This document shows, one piece after another, positions 33,969 to 42,191 of a stretch of 64,000 nucleotides of DNA. The stretch is taken from the NCBI GenBank assembly GCA_030427585.1, contig JAUIBW010000013.1, positions 62,001 to 126,000 of the forward strand, read 5' to 3'. Position 1 is the stretch's first letter, and each line of letters opens with the position of its first letter. This DNA is from Bacteroidia bacterium (GTDB taxonomy: Bacteria; Bacteroidota; Bacteroidia; Flavobacteriales; Flavobacteriaceae). Position numbers and translations under genes: made by a program. The notes beneath the pieces were generated by a model. The model had not been told where the DNA came from and made no database searches. It was given only the letters and a program-made list of their open reading frames with translations.

Positions 33969-35969
33969 ATGAACTTCAAAGAACAAATACTTCAAGGGAT
34001 TCCTAAAATAATGCCTCCAAAGAGATCTTTGGATTCTAAAATTAGCCGTGCTCCCAAGAGAAAACAAATTCTTTCTAACGAAGAAAAAAAACTCGCGCTT
34101 AAAAACGCTTTACGATATTTCCCAAAAGACTGGCATAAAAAACTTGCCAATGAGTTTTTAGACGAACTAAATACATTCGGTCGTATCTATATGTATCGTT
34201 TTATGCCAGAATATGCGATGCATGCTCGTCCTATAGATGAATATCCTGCAACAACTAAACAAGCAGCGGGGATCATGCTTATGATTCAGAATAACCTGGA
34301 TCATGCTGTCGCACAACATCCTTATGAATTAATAACCTATGGAGGTAACGGAGCCGTATTTCAGAATTGGGCGCAGTATCTACTAACGATGCAGTATCTG
34401 GCTACCATGACCGAAACACAAACCTTGCATATGTACTCTGGGCATCCTATGGGATTATTTCCTTCTTCAAAAGATGCGCCGAGAGTAGTTGTAACCAACG
34501 GAATGATGATTCCTAATTATTCAAAACCTGATGATTGGGAAAAATACAATGCCCTTGGTGTAACACAATATGGGCAAATGACAGCAGGAAGTTATATGTA
34601 TATTGGCCCTCAAGGTATTGTGCATGGTACTACGATTACCGTAATGAATGCTTTTAGAAAAACATTAAAACCAGAAGAAACGCCTGCTGGTAAAATTTTC
34701 TTAACTTCTGGATTAGGAGGAATGAGTGGTGCACAGCCAAAAGCAGGAAATATTGCAGGATGTATTACCATATGTGCAGAAGTAAACCCAAAAGCCGCTC
34801 AAAAACGCCATGAGCAAGGCTGGGTAGATGAAATTATTGATAATGTAAATGATTTGGTAACCAGGGCTCAAAAAGCAATAGAGCAGAAAGAAACTGTTTC
34901 TATTGCCTATCAAGGTAATGTTGTAGATATCTGGGAACGTTTCTATGACGAAAATATCTACATTCAACTAGGATCTGATCAAACATCATTGCATAATCCA
35001 TGGTCTGGAGGATATTATCCTGTAGGACTAAGTTATGAAGAAGCCAATACCCTAATCAGTAACGATCCCGAAGCATTTAAAAACAAAGTTCAGGAATCGC
35101 TTCGTAGACATGCCAATGCCATTAATAAACATACCGCAAGAGGCACGTATTTCTTTGATTACGGAAACGCATTCTTACTCGAGGCTTCCCGGGCAGGAGC
35201 AGATATCATGGCAAAAAACGGTATTGATTTTAAGTACCCATCTTATGTACAGGATATTTTGGGGCCTATGTGTTTTGATTATGGATTTGGACCTTTTAGA
35301 TGGGTATGCACCTCTGGGAAACCAGAAGATCTGGACACTACAGATCAGATTGCTCTAGAAGTGATGGAAGCTATCAAAAAAGTTTCTCCAAAAGAAATTC
35401 AACAGCAGATGCAGGATAATATTACCTGGATTAGAGAAGCTAAACAAAATAAACTTGTAGTTGGTTCTCAGGCTCGCATTTTGTATGCAGATGCCGAAGG
35501 AAGAATCAAAATTGCCGAAGCCTTTAATAAAGCCATACAAAGTGGAAAAATCTCGGCCCCAGTCGTTCTGGGGAGAGATCACCATGATGTGAGTGGTACC
35601 GATTCTCCTTATCGAGAAACCAGTAACATTTATGACGGTAGTAAATTTACTGCAGATATGGCGATTCATAATGTGATCGGAGATAGTTTTAGAGGAGCTA
35701 CCTGGGTATCTATCCACAATGGTGGTGGTGTTGGATGGGGAGAAGTAATCAATGGTGGATTTGGAATGTTACTTGATGGAACTGCAGAAGCTTCAGAAAA
35801 GCTGGAACGCATGTTATTTTATGATGTAAATAATGGAATCTCAAGAAGAAGTTGGGCTCGAAATGAAGAAGCGCTGTTTGCTATAAAACGTGAAATGGAA
35901 AGAACTCCGCAACTTAAAGTAACATTACCAAATTTGGTAGATGAAGAATTCTTAGAAGGTTTTATGTAA
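33969..35969 (+). CDS. hutU: Urocanate hydratase
   Basis: The 666-residue protein adds water to urocanate to give 4-imidazolone-5-propionate, using tightly bound NAD+ as an electrophile. The NAD-binding motif GLGGMSGAQ is at 248-256, and the active-site region DIMAKNGIDFKYPSYVQDILG plus FRWVCTSG is intact. It is about 100 residues longer than the Pseudomonas-type enzyme (about 557), consistent with the long form seen in Bacteroidota. A REP-like hairpin separates it from hutI, and hutD follows after 10 bp. Confidence 0.95.
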   Translation: MNFKEQILQGIPKIMPPKRSLDSKISRAPKRKQILSNEEKKLALKNALRYFPKDWHKKLANEFLDELNTFGRIYMYRFMPEYAMHARPIDEYPATTKQAAGIMLMIQNNLDHAVAQHPYELITYGGNGAVFQNWAQYLLTMQYLATMTETQTLHMYSGHPMGLFPSSKDAPRVVVTNGMMIPNYSKPDDWEKYNALGVTQYGQMTAGSYMYIGPQGIVHGTTITVMNAFRKTLKPEETPAGKIFLTSGLGGMSGAQPKAGNIAGCITICAEVNPKAAQKRHEQGWVDEIIDNVNDLVTRAQKAIEQKETVSIAYQGNVVDIWERFYDENIYIQLGSDQTSLHNPWSGGYYPVGLSYEEANTLISNDPEAFKNKVQESLRRHANAINKHTARGTYFFDYGNAFLLEASRAGADIMAKNGIDFKYPSYVQDILGPMCFDYGFGPFRWVCTSGKPEDLDTTDQIALEVMEAIKKVSPKEIQQQMQDNITWIREAKQNKLVVGSQARILYADAEGRIKIAEAFNKAIQSGKISAPVVLGRDHHDVSGTDSPYRETSNIYDGSKFTADMAIHNVIGDSFRGATWVSIHNGGGVGWGEVINGGFGMLLDGTAEASEKLERMLFYDVNNGISRRSWARNEEALFAIKREMERTPQLKVTLPNLVDEEFLEGFM

Positions 35970-35979
35970 GTCACCGTAT

Positions 35980-36567
35980 ATGGAAATTACTGTCATAACA
36001 GCTGATACCTTTAAAATCAATACCTGGTCGGGAGGTACGACTACGCAATTTTTTATGTATCCCCCAACGGCAAATTACAAGGAGTTAAATTTTGATTTCA
36101 GGTTAAGTATGGCAACTGTTACAGTAGAAAAATCTGTTTTCACTTCGCTTCCGGGAGTATCGAGAACACTACTAGTTCTTGACGGAGAAATAACATTGCA
36201 GCACGAAAACCAACATACCAAACAGCTTTCTAAATTAGATAGTGATGTATTTGAAGGCGGTTGGAAAACATCCTCTACAGGAAAATGTACAGATTTTAAC
36301 CTGATGACTACCGGTAACACAGTTGGTACACTAGATGCCCGTGATATTATCCAAAGTGAGAACATCTCGTACGCTATTCAAAATAAACGAGATTGGGTGT
36401 TTATCTATACATATTCTGGAGAAGTCATCGTTAATATCAATGATAAAACATATACAATTAGTCAATCTGATATGTTGATGGTACACCAGCCAATAACAAC
36501 GACGATTCGTATTAATCCCATAAAAGATAGTACCTTGGTTTTTTCAGAAATAACTACTAATCATTAA
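35980..36567 (+). CDS. hutD: HutD-family cupin protein
   Basis: The 195 residues match HutD: the conserved NTWSGGTTTQFFMYP motif near residue 12, DFRLSMATVT, and the double-stranded beta-helix repeats of a bicupin. In Pseudomonas HutD limits hut operon activity, probably by binding formylglutamate, but no enzyme activity is established. Located 10 bp after hutU and 11 bp before hutG, it is clearly part of the operon. It supports the hut assignment of the surrounding amidohydrolases. Confidence 0.88.
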   Translation: MEITVITADTFKINTWSGGTTTQFFMYPPTANYKELNFDFRLSMATVTVEKSVFTSLPGVSRTLLVLDGEITLQHENQHTKQLSKLDSDVFEGGWKTSSTGKCTDFNLMTTGNTVGTLDARDIIQSENISYAIQNKRDWVFIYTYSGEVIVNINDKTYTISQSDMLMVHQPITTTIRINPIKDSTLVFSEITTNH

Positions 36568-36578
36568 AATATAAACTT

Positions 36579-37382
36579 GTGAATCTATTTAAGATTACAG
36601 AAACCAAAGCACCAGTAGTACCTATAATTATAAGTGTACCTCATTCGGGGATAAAATTTCCCTCAGCAATAAAAAAACAGTATAAAAAAAGAATGCGTAA
36701 GCATCTTGATGATACCGATTGGTTTGTACACAGGTTGTATGAATTTGCCCCGGCAATGGGAATTACTGTGATTAAAGCTAATCTAAGTCGATGGGTTATC
36801 GATCTTAATAGAGATCCCAAAAGTGTACCACTATATAACGATAACAGGCTTATTACAAGTAATACACCAGTTACTGATTTCTACGGTAATAAAATATATA
36901 AATCCAGGGAATTCGAACCCGATCAAACCGAAATCAAAAGAAGGTTAGATACTTATTACTGGCCCTACTATGAGCAAATTAAGACCTTGATAGAAGATAG
37001 AAAAAAACAGTTTGGCAAGGTATTATTGTGGGATGCACATTCTATTCGTCATAAAGTAAGTACTATTCAAAAAGATCCTTTTCCCGATATGATTTTGGGG
37101 AATAACGATGAGAAAACGGCATCGCCCGAACTTATTACGGCTGCACTAGACGGATTAAAATCAGGGGCTTTTGAAGTTAATCACAACTCTCCTTTTAAAG
37201 GAGGGCACATTACCCGTTACTTCGGAAATCCAGAAAACAACATTCATACGCTCCAGCTCGAAATGAATAAGATTTTATATATGGATGATAATGAAATTAC
37301 GTATAATGAAAACAGAGCAAAAGAGGTACAGCACATATTACAAAACACCATGGAGCGTTTGATAGAAACGTTGAATGTTTAA
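36579..37382 (+). CDS. hutG: N-formylglutamate amidohydrolase (deformylase)
   Basis: The 267-residue protein hydrolyses N-formyl-L-glutamate to glutamate and formate, the last step of the HutF/HutG branch. Family motifs are VPHSGIKFP near 20, SRWVIDLNRDP near 65, and LLWDAHSIR near 150, with His/Asp/Glu as likely metal ligands. The start is GTG at 36579, since no ATG gives the family N-terminus. It has no relation to the arginase-type HutG used in the Bacillus branch. It follows hutD by 11 bp. Confidence 0.9.
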   Translation: MNLFKITETKAPVVPIIISVPHSGIKFPSAIKKQYKKRMRKHLDDTDWFVHRLYEFAPAMGITVIKANLSRWVIDLNRDPKSVPLYNDNRLITSNTPVTDFYGNKIYKSREFEPDQTEIKRRLDTYYWPYYEQIKTLIEDRKKQFGKVLLWDAHSIRHKVSTIQKDPFPDMILGNNDEKTASPELITAALDGLKSGAFEVNHNSPFKGGHITRYFGNPENNIHTLQLEMNKILYMDDNEITYNENRAKEVQHILQNTMERLIETLNV

Positions 37383-37389
37383 TGAAAAA

Positions 37390-37482
37390 AGTCAGAGGTC
37401 GAAAGCCAGAAGTTGGAGGTAAACAAGTTTTTGTCAACCAAACATCAGGCTTCCAACACCCGACTTCAGGCATCGGACTTCA
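37390..37482. repeat. Degenerate inverted repeat between hutG and hutF
   Basis: The left side (37390-37420) has AGTCAGAGGTCG and AGAAGTTGGAGG units, and the right side (37448-37482) carries complementary CTTCCAAC, CGACTTCAGG and GGACTTC units. The arms pair imperfectly over about 30 bp. This kind of GAAGTCGGAAG-based repeat is common in flavobacterial spacers. It lies in the 139-bp gap between the two genes. Confidence 0.5.
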
Positions 37483-37521
37483 AACAGAAACTTTGATCTA
37501 ATAAACAACAAACTTAAACAA

Positions 37522-38904
37522 ATGAAAACCTATCATTTTAAGGGATTATTACAAAATACCGGGTGGAAAGAACATACAGGAATCACGGTGAATAATGAAG
37601 GTATCATTACTGATATTTCTTCTTTTGACCCACAACATAAATCCATTAAAATTATTGATGGTTTTGCGATTCCTGGGTTTCAAAATGCTCACTCTCATGC
37701 TTTTCAATATGCAATGGCTGGTCTGGCAGAAAGACATGAAAATACAACTTCTACCCCAGATGATTTTTGGGGATGGCGAGAAGCGATGTACCAATTGGCA
37801 TTAACGATGAATCCAGAGCAAATGGAAGCCATAGCAACTATGCTTTATGCAGAAATGGCTCGTCATGGATATACCAATGTAGCCGAGTTTCATTATGTAC
37901 ATCACGATAAAAACGGAGTTCCTTACACCAACCTTTCAGAAATGGGAAATAGTCTTATTTCTGCAGCAAAAAATGCAGGTATAGGGATTACCTTAATTCC
38001 TATTTTTTATCAAAAAGGTGGTTTTGGACAAAAACCAAACGATAGACAGCGAAGGTTTATCTCTCCTACGATTGATGAATATCTAACCTTATTAGAATCA
38101 AGTAAGGCAGCTTGTAAATACTACCAACACGCTAATATTGCGGTTGGTATTCATTCTATGAGAGGAGTTGAACCATCTGATATTGCAGAGATTGCAAAAT
38201 CCGGACCCCAGGATATTCCATTTCACATTCATGTTTCAGAACAACTAAAAGAAATCGAAGATTCTATAAAATACCTGGGGAAACGCCCCGTAGAATGGTT
38301 ATTAGAGCATATAGATATGAATGACAGGTTTCACCTGGTACACGCAACACATCTAACAGATCACGAAATTGAGGGAATTGCAAAAAGCAAAGCCAATGTA
38401 GTACTTTGTCCCAGTACAGAAGGCAATTTGGGTGATGGATTATTTCCGTTAAGGAAATACCAGAAAAATGGTGGAAAATGGAGTATTGGTACCGATAGTC
38501 ATGTAGGGATAAATCCATTAGAAGAGCTACGCATTTTGGATTATGGGCAACGCTTAATTTCTCATAAAAGAAACACCTACTCTTCTCATCAACAAGGAGA
38601 TTCTGGAATGTATGCAATAGAAATGGCAACAAAAACAGGAAGAAAAGCGATGAATAATTTTATTGCAGATTTCTTTAAAGTCGGAGAACCACTAAATGCC
38701 TGTATTATTGATGCTTCATCACCATTACTAGCAACTACCACTACACAAAACCTGGCATCTACCATAGTATACACTACTGACTCAAGTATGCAATTAGGAA
38801 CTATTGCTAATGGAAAAATGATTGTAACAAACAAAAATCACATAAAATATCAGAAGATAAAAGAAAAGTTTGCAACAACCATCGATGTATTAAAAAACAG
38901 GTGA
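37522..38904 (+). CDS. hutF: Formimidoylglutamate deiminase
   Basis: The 460-residue amidohydrolase converts N-formimino-L-glutamate to N-formylglutamate and ammonia. The metal motif NAHSHAFQ has ligands H57 and H59, and HIHVSEQLKEI and IGTDSHVGINPLEELR supply the third His and the catalytic Asp. The AMAGLAERHE stretch after the metal motif is diagnostic of HutF. With hutG it defines the two-step branch of histidine catabolism and excludes the formamide route. It is the last hut gene here. Confidence 0.93.
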   Translation: MKTYHFKGLLQNTGWKEHTGITVNNEGIITDISSFDPQHKSIKIIDGFAIPGFQNAHSHAFQYAMAGLAERHENTTSTPDDFWGWREAMYQLALTMNPEQMEAIATMLYAEMARHGYTNVAEFHYVHHDKNGVPYTNLSEMGNSLISAAKNAGIGITLIPIFYQKGGFGQKPNDRQRRFISPTIDEYLTLLESSKAACKYYQHANIAVGIHSMRGVEPSDIAEIAKSGPQDIPFHIHVSEQLKEIEDSIKYLGKRPVEWLLEHIDMNDRFHLVHATHLTDHEIEGIAKSKANVVLCPSTEGNLGDGLFPLRKYQKNGGKWSIGTDSHVGINPLEELRILDYGQRLISHKRNTYSSHQQGDSGMYAIEMATKTGRKAMNNFIADFFKVGEPLNACIIDASSPLLATTTTQNLASTIVYTTDSSMQLGTIANGKMIVTNKNHIKYQKIKEKFATTIDVLKNR

Positions 38905-39502
38905 TATTTCTAATTAGCGTAACACCTGTTATGGGATATTGAAAGTAGCTTTTTAATCATAGTGGTCAAGGAGTGGCAGGTTTTTAAGTGTGGTATATCG
39001 AGAATGAAATCATGGTAAAAAACATCTAAGTTCACAATGGTGTAAGTACGTACCTCACATATAAAACCCTCTAAGGTTTTGCTAGAGGGCTTTACACATT
39101 TAACCACTTAAATTACAATCATATAAACTCAACTTAGCATAAAGATACTATACAACATAATACAATTATTACGGGTTTCCGCAATAAGCGTAATTAATGA
39201 GTAATAAGTATGATTTTAACACTTAATTTAACAACTATCGAAAATAGCTTTTTTTTAACCAGATGATTATGGTAAAACTCTCGAATTGTGGAATTTTTGT
39301 TAAACAATTATTTACGAATACAACTAGGTTACTGAGTATCAAAGCATGAATATTTCGATATAACTCACATCGAAACTATGAGGTATAAATACACTGTGTG
39401 ATGCTTCATGTTAATCAAAAATAAGTTAGATTTGTTAAGGACATACAAGAAATATACTTAACTGGATATATTTGATTGTTAGGTACAATTACAAAGAAAT
39501 TA
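38905..39502. other. Intergenic region of about 600 bp with two competing hairpins
   Basis: Within it, AAACC (39064-39068) can pair with GGTTT (39075-39079), or CCCTCTA (39067-39073) with TAGAGGG (39083-39089). The two are mutually exclusive. The minus-strand reading of the second is followed by TTTTATAT. A GTG-started minus-strand reading frame (39107 to 38910) is present but unconvincing. The rest is AT-rich with no gene that I can support. Confidence 0.4.
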
Positions 39503-40093
39503 ATGGAAGTTAAAAAAAAAATTAAACGAGGGATAAGGGTTTCAAGATATGTTCTTTATAAGGAAACTCTTATTGACACCAAAGAACATTTGTGGACATT
39601 TATTGGGGCTTTTATAGGAATAGGTCTTGTTGCATTCATTCAAAGTAATTTGCTGACAAAAATTGAAAACATATTTTTAATAGGTTCATTTGGAGCATCA
39701 AGTGTTCTTATATACGGCGCTATTCAAAGTCCTCTGGCGCAACCCAGGAATTTGATTGGAGGACACTTAGTATCTGCAATTGTGGGAGTAACCATATATA
39801 AATTATTCCCTGACATCTTATGGTTGACAGGTCCTCTAGCCGTTGCTTTATCAATTGTTGTAATGCAAATAACTAAAACACTTCATCCACCAGGAGGAGC
39901 AACAGCATTAATTGCTGTTATAGGAACTGAAAAAGTTAAATCTTTAGGATATTTTTACGTATTATCTCCAGTTTTTACTGGTTCAATTATTTTATTTTTA
40001 GTTGCGCTAGTTGTTAACAATATGACCCCGAATAGAAAATACCCAACAGTTCATAAGTATACTAGATTTTTTAAAAAAAAGAATAAAAACTGA
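39503..40093 (+). CDS. HPP-family integral membrane protein
   Basis: From ATG 39503 it has 196 residues; a TTG at 39476 would add nine. The HPP domain has four helices, the signature LHPPGGATAL near residue 130, and the FGASSVLIYGAIQSPLAQPRN motif that precedes it. HPP proteins transport nitrite in plant plastids and are suggested to carry small anions in bacteria. The N-terminal 35 residues are basic and cytoplasmic. It stands alone between long intergenic stretches. Confidence 0.82.
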   Translation: MEVKKKIKRGIRVSRYVLYKETLIDTKEHLWTFIGAFIGIGLVAFIQSNLLTKIENIFLIGSFGASSVLIYGAIQSPLAQPRNLIGGHLVSAIVGVTIYKLFPDILWLTGPLAVALSIVVMQITKTLHPPGGATALIAVIGTEKVKSLGYFYVLSPVFTGSIILFLVALVVNNMTPNRKYPTVHKYTRFFKKKNKN

Positions 40094-40360
40094 TATTAGA
40101 AATATAAAATCCTTTTCCTTATTGTTAACCCAAATTAATTCTGCATTAAAAAATCTATTACATCTTGAACCTACTACAAATATTGTAATAAAATTCTAGT
40201 ACATAAATTGAGCTTAATTAAAACATGTGGTTAGGGATTTAAACTAAATCAATGAGAGAATGCATTCAATAAAAACACATACTATTACTAAGAGTAGCTT
40301 TTAAGCAATAATTTCTCATTTACCTTACTTCTTTATATATACATTTTTTTGGTAGATTCA

Positions 40361-40389
40361 AAAAAAAGGGATTACCAAAAAATAATCCC
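40361..40389 (-). terminator. Intrinsic terminator for the 32-residue minus-strand ORF
   Basis: On the minus strand GGGATTA (from plus 40383-40389) pairs with TAATCCC (from plus 40368-40374), followed by seven or more U. It lies 47 nt beyond the stop of the ORF at 40436. On the plus strand the same stem lacks a T-run, so direction is clear. Confidence 0.8.
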
Positions 40390-40435
40390 TCTGATAGATT
40401 TAAAAAACAAATGCCCAAAATTTGTTATATCTCTA

Positions 40436-40534
40436 TTACTTACGAATTGCATAACTAGAAGCCTTAGGAAGTTCTCTTAAAAAATTTAAAATACTTTTAA
40501 AATTCAACCCAAAAGTGGAATAAAAATGATTCAT
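40436..40534 (-). CDS. Small peptide of 32 residues with dedicated terminator
   Basis: ATG at 40534 to TAA at 40436 encodes MNHFYSTFGLNFKSILNF followed by LRELPKASSYAIRK. It has an amphipathic helix in the middle and a basic end, no clear membrane helix. A strong minus-strand terminator follows, so the transcript is real or at least planned as a unit; coding potential rests on that and on the absence of another explanation. I cannot name a homologue, and it could also be part of an sRNA. Confidence 0.5.
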   Translation of the reverse strand: MNHFYSTFGLNFKSILNFLRELPKASSYAIRK

Positions 40535-40937
40535 GATTGTGTGATTTAAGGTTAATTAACTCTAATATAATAAGTTATTAACAATAAATCAAATTATTTG
40601 TTTATTTAATGTTGATAATTTGTTGAAATTAATATAAAATCTGTTATATTACTCAATATATTAATAATTATAAATAATTAACACGTAAAAACTTACTTTT
40701 ATTGTTAATAATTATGTTAATAACTCTAGCAATCCTTATCTATCAACAAATTACATATCAAACAGTTATCTAAAAAAAGTGTAAAACATAAAGTTATCAT
40801 GGTATAAAGGGGGCAAAGTATCCATATATCATTGTTATAAGTAAAAAATGAGTTAACGGGGTTTAGAAACTATTGTTTTATTTAAATTGCATACAGGAAA
40901 CAAACCGTATCCGCCATAAAACAAGCATCACTTATAG
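40535..40937. other. AT-rich intergenic region with repeated GTTAATAA motifs
   Basis: GTTATTAAC occurs at 40574-40582, and GTTAATAA at 40704-40711 and 40716-40724 in the inverted sense. Region 40560-40800 is extremely AT-rich. No DnaA-box (TTATCCACA) array is seen, and I do not call an origin. Confidence 0.4.
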
Positions 40938-41414
40938 ATGAAAACTGCTACCGTAAAAGAATTAAAAACCGAATTAACAGATCGTTCGCACCAGGAGCTT
41001 ATAGAATTATGTCTTCGTCTATCCCGATTTAAAAAAGAAAATAAAGAATTACTTACCTACTTATTATTTGAATCATCTTATGAAGAAGAATACATTATAA
41101 ACATACAGAGAGAAATTGATGATCAATTCGAATTGATTAACACCACATCATATCATTATATTAAAAAAAGTATTCGAAAAATTTTGCGTATGATTAAGAA
41201 ATACATTCGATATTCAAAAAATAAAGAAACCGAAATAGAATTACTTCTTTATTTCTGTAAAAAGTTAAAAAACTTCACTCCTCCTATACAAAATAATACA
41301 GTTCTAAAAAACATCTATCATCGCGAAACATTGATTATCAAAAAGAAGATTACAGTGCTACACGAAGATTTACAATATGACTATACATTAGAATTACAAA
41401 AACTACTTTTTTAA
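40938..41414 (+). CDS. Hypothetical cytoplasmic, helix-rich protein
   Basis: The 158 residues are strongly charged and predicted helical, with TVKELKTELTDRSHQELIELCLRLSRFKKENKELLTYLLFE-type helices and a KKSIRKILRMIKKYIRYSKNKETE basic stretch (quoted in part). No signal peptide or membrane helix. Similar proteins occur in Flavobacteriaceae, without known function. It is a single gene, 208 bp upstream of the cold-shock gene. Confidence 0.7.
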   Translation: MKTATVKELKTELTDRSHQELIELCLRLSRFKKENKELLTYLLFESSYEEEYIINIQREIDDQFELINTTSYHYIKKSIRKILRMIKKYIRYSKNKETEIELLLYFCKKLKNFTPPIQNNTVLKNIYHRETLIIKKKITVLHEDLQYDYTLELQKLLF

Positions 41415-41584
41415 GTAATTATATAATATACAATCATTTATAACATCAAATTATAAGTATTCAGGAGCCTTTGAGATTTGTTATATTAATTATTTTATAC
41501 CTATATTAGCAATAAACACTTAAAAATTGTGTTAACAAATAAAGTAAAAAACATCTTGATGATGATCATTTAGATATTTGGCGT

Positions 41585-41592
41585 TATCTTTG
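41585..41592 (+). promoter_or_regulatory. -7 promoter box for the cold-shock gene
   Basis: TATCTTTG matches TAnnTTTG and lies 30 bp from the ATG at 41622. TTG at 41556-41558 is too far (26 bp) to be a standard -33 element. The short leader does not look like the long structured leader of E. coli cspA. Confidence 0.4.
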
Positions 41593-41621
41593 ATTTTTAT
41601 TAACTAATTTAAATTTTAACA

Positions 41622-41813
41622 ATGAATAAAGGAACAGTAAAATTTTTCAACGATGCCAAAGGATTTGGATTTATCACTGAAGAAGATTCTAACAAAGAAC
41701 ATTTTGTACACATCTCTGGATTAATTGATGAAATTCGAGAAGGGGATGTAGTAGAATTTGATTTGCAAGAAGGCAAAAAAGGATTAAACGCGGTAAATGT
41801 AAAAGTAATTTAA
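41622..41813 (+). CDS. cspA: Cold-shock domain protein
   Basis: The 63-residue single OB-fold protein shows RNP1 KGFGFIT (about 14-20) and RNP2 HFVHIS (about 27-32) and the GTVKFFNDAKG opening. It binds single-stranded RNA and DNA and melts secondary structure. It has its own promoter box and a strong terminator, so it is monocistronic. Length and motifs are standard. Confidence 0.93.
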   Translation: MNKGTVKFFNDAKGFGFITEEDSNKEHFVHISGLIDEIREGDVVEFDLQEGKKGLNAVNVKVI

Positions 41814-41846
41814 TATTATATACTACTTAATTTTTTAAAGCACTAC

Positions 41847-41874
41847 AACCTGTCAAAAATGACAGGTTTTTTTT
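41847..41874 (+). terminator. Intrinsic terminator of the cold-shock gene
   Basis: AACCTGTC (41847-41854) pairs with GACAGGTT (41861-41868), six-base loop, followed by a run of T (eight Ts from 41867). It lies 33 bp after the cold-shock stop. Confidence 0.88.
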
Positions 41875-42191
41875 ATCTATATCAAATCCTAAATTCTATT
41901 TTAAACACTTTACACTAATTATTAAGATATCTCTCTCGTTTTTTAAAAAAATCAAAATAAACGCAACCAAAGTAAAACAAACTGTAAATCAACCCAATAT
42001 ACGTCTGCCCTTCTTTTTTTTGTATCATCATAAGTAATAACTACTAATTAAAAATCGTTTTTTAAGGGATTATATATCTAATGTTTTAACAATTGTTCGT
42101 AGCTTTAAGGGGCTTAAAAATTATATGCTATACACAAATAGGTTAACCAAAGAATCTAAAAAACGCCTATTAAGTGTAGCATTAAACTCTT
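41875..42191 (+). other. Intergenic region of about 320 bp, nothing supported
   Basis: It is AT-rich. The overlapping reading frame from 42125 only shadows the kinase gene. No clear promoter or RNA gene seen. Confidence 0.35.

Noticed and set aside
38910..39107. 65-residue minus-strand ORF downstream of hutF
   Set aside because: It starts with GTG, its composition is unremarkable, it overlaps two hairpins, and it matches no family I know.
40560..40900. Chromosomal replication origin
   Set aside because: High A+T and repeated GTTAATAA are present, but there is no DnaA-box cluster and no dnaA, dnaN or gidA gene nearby.
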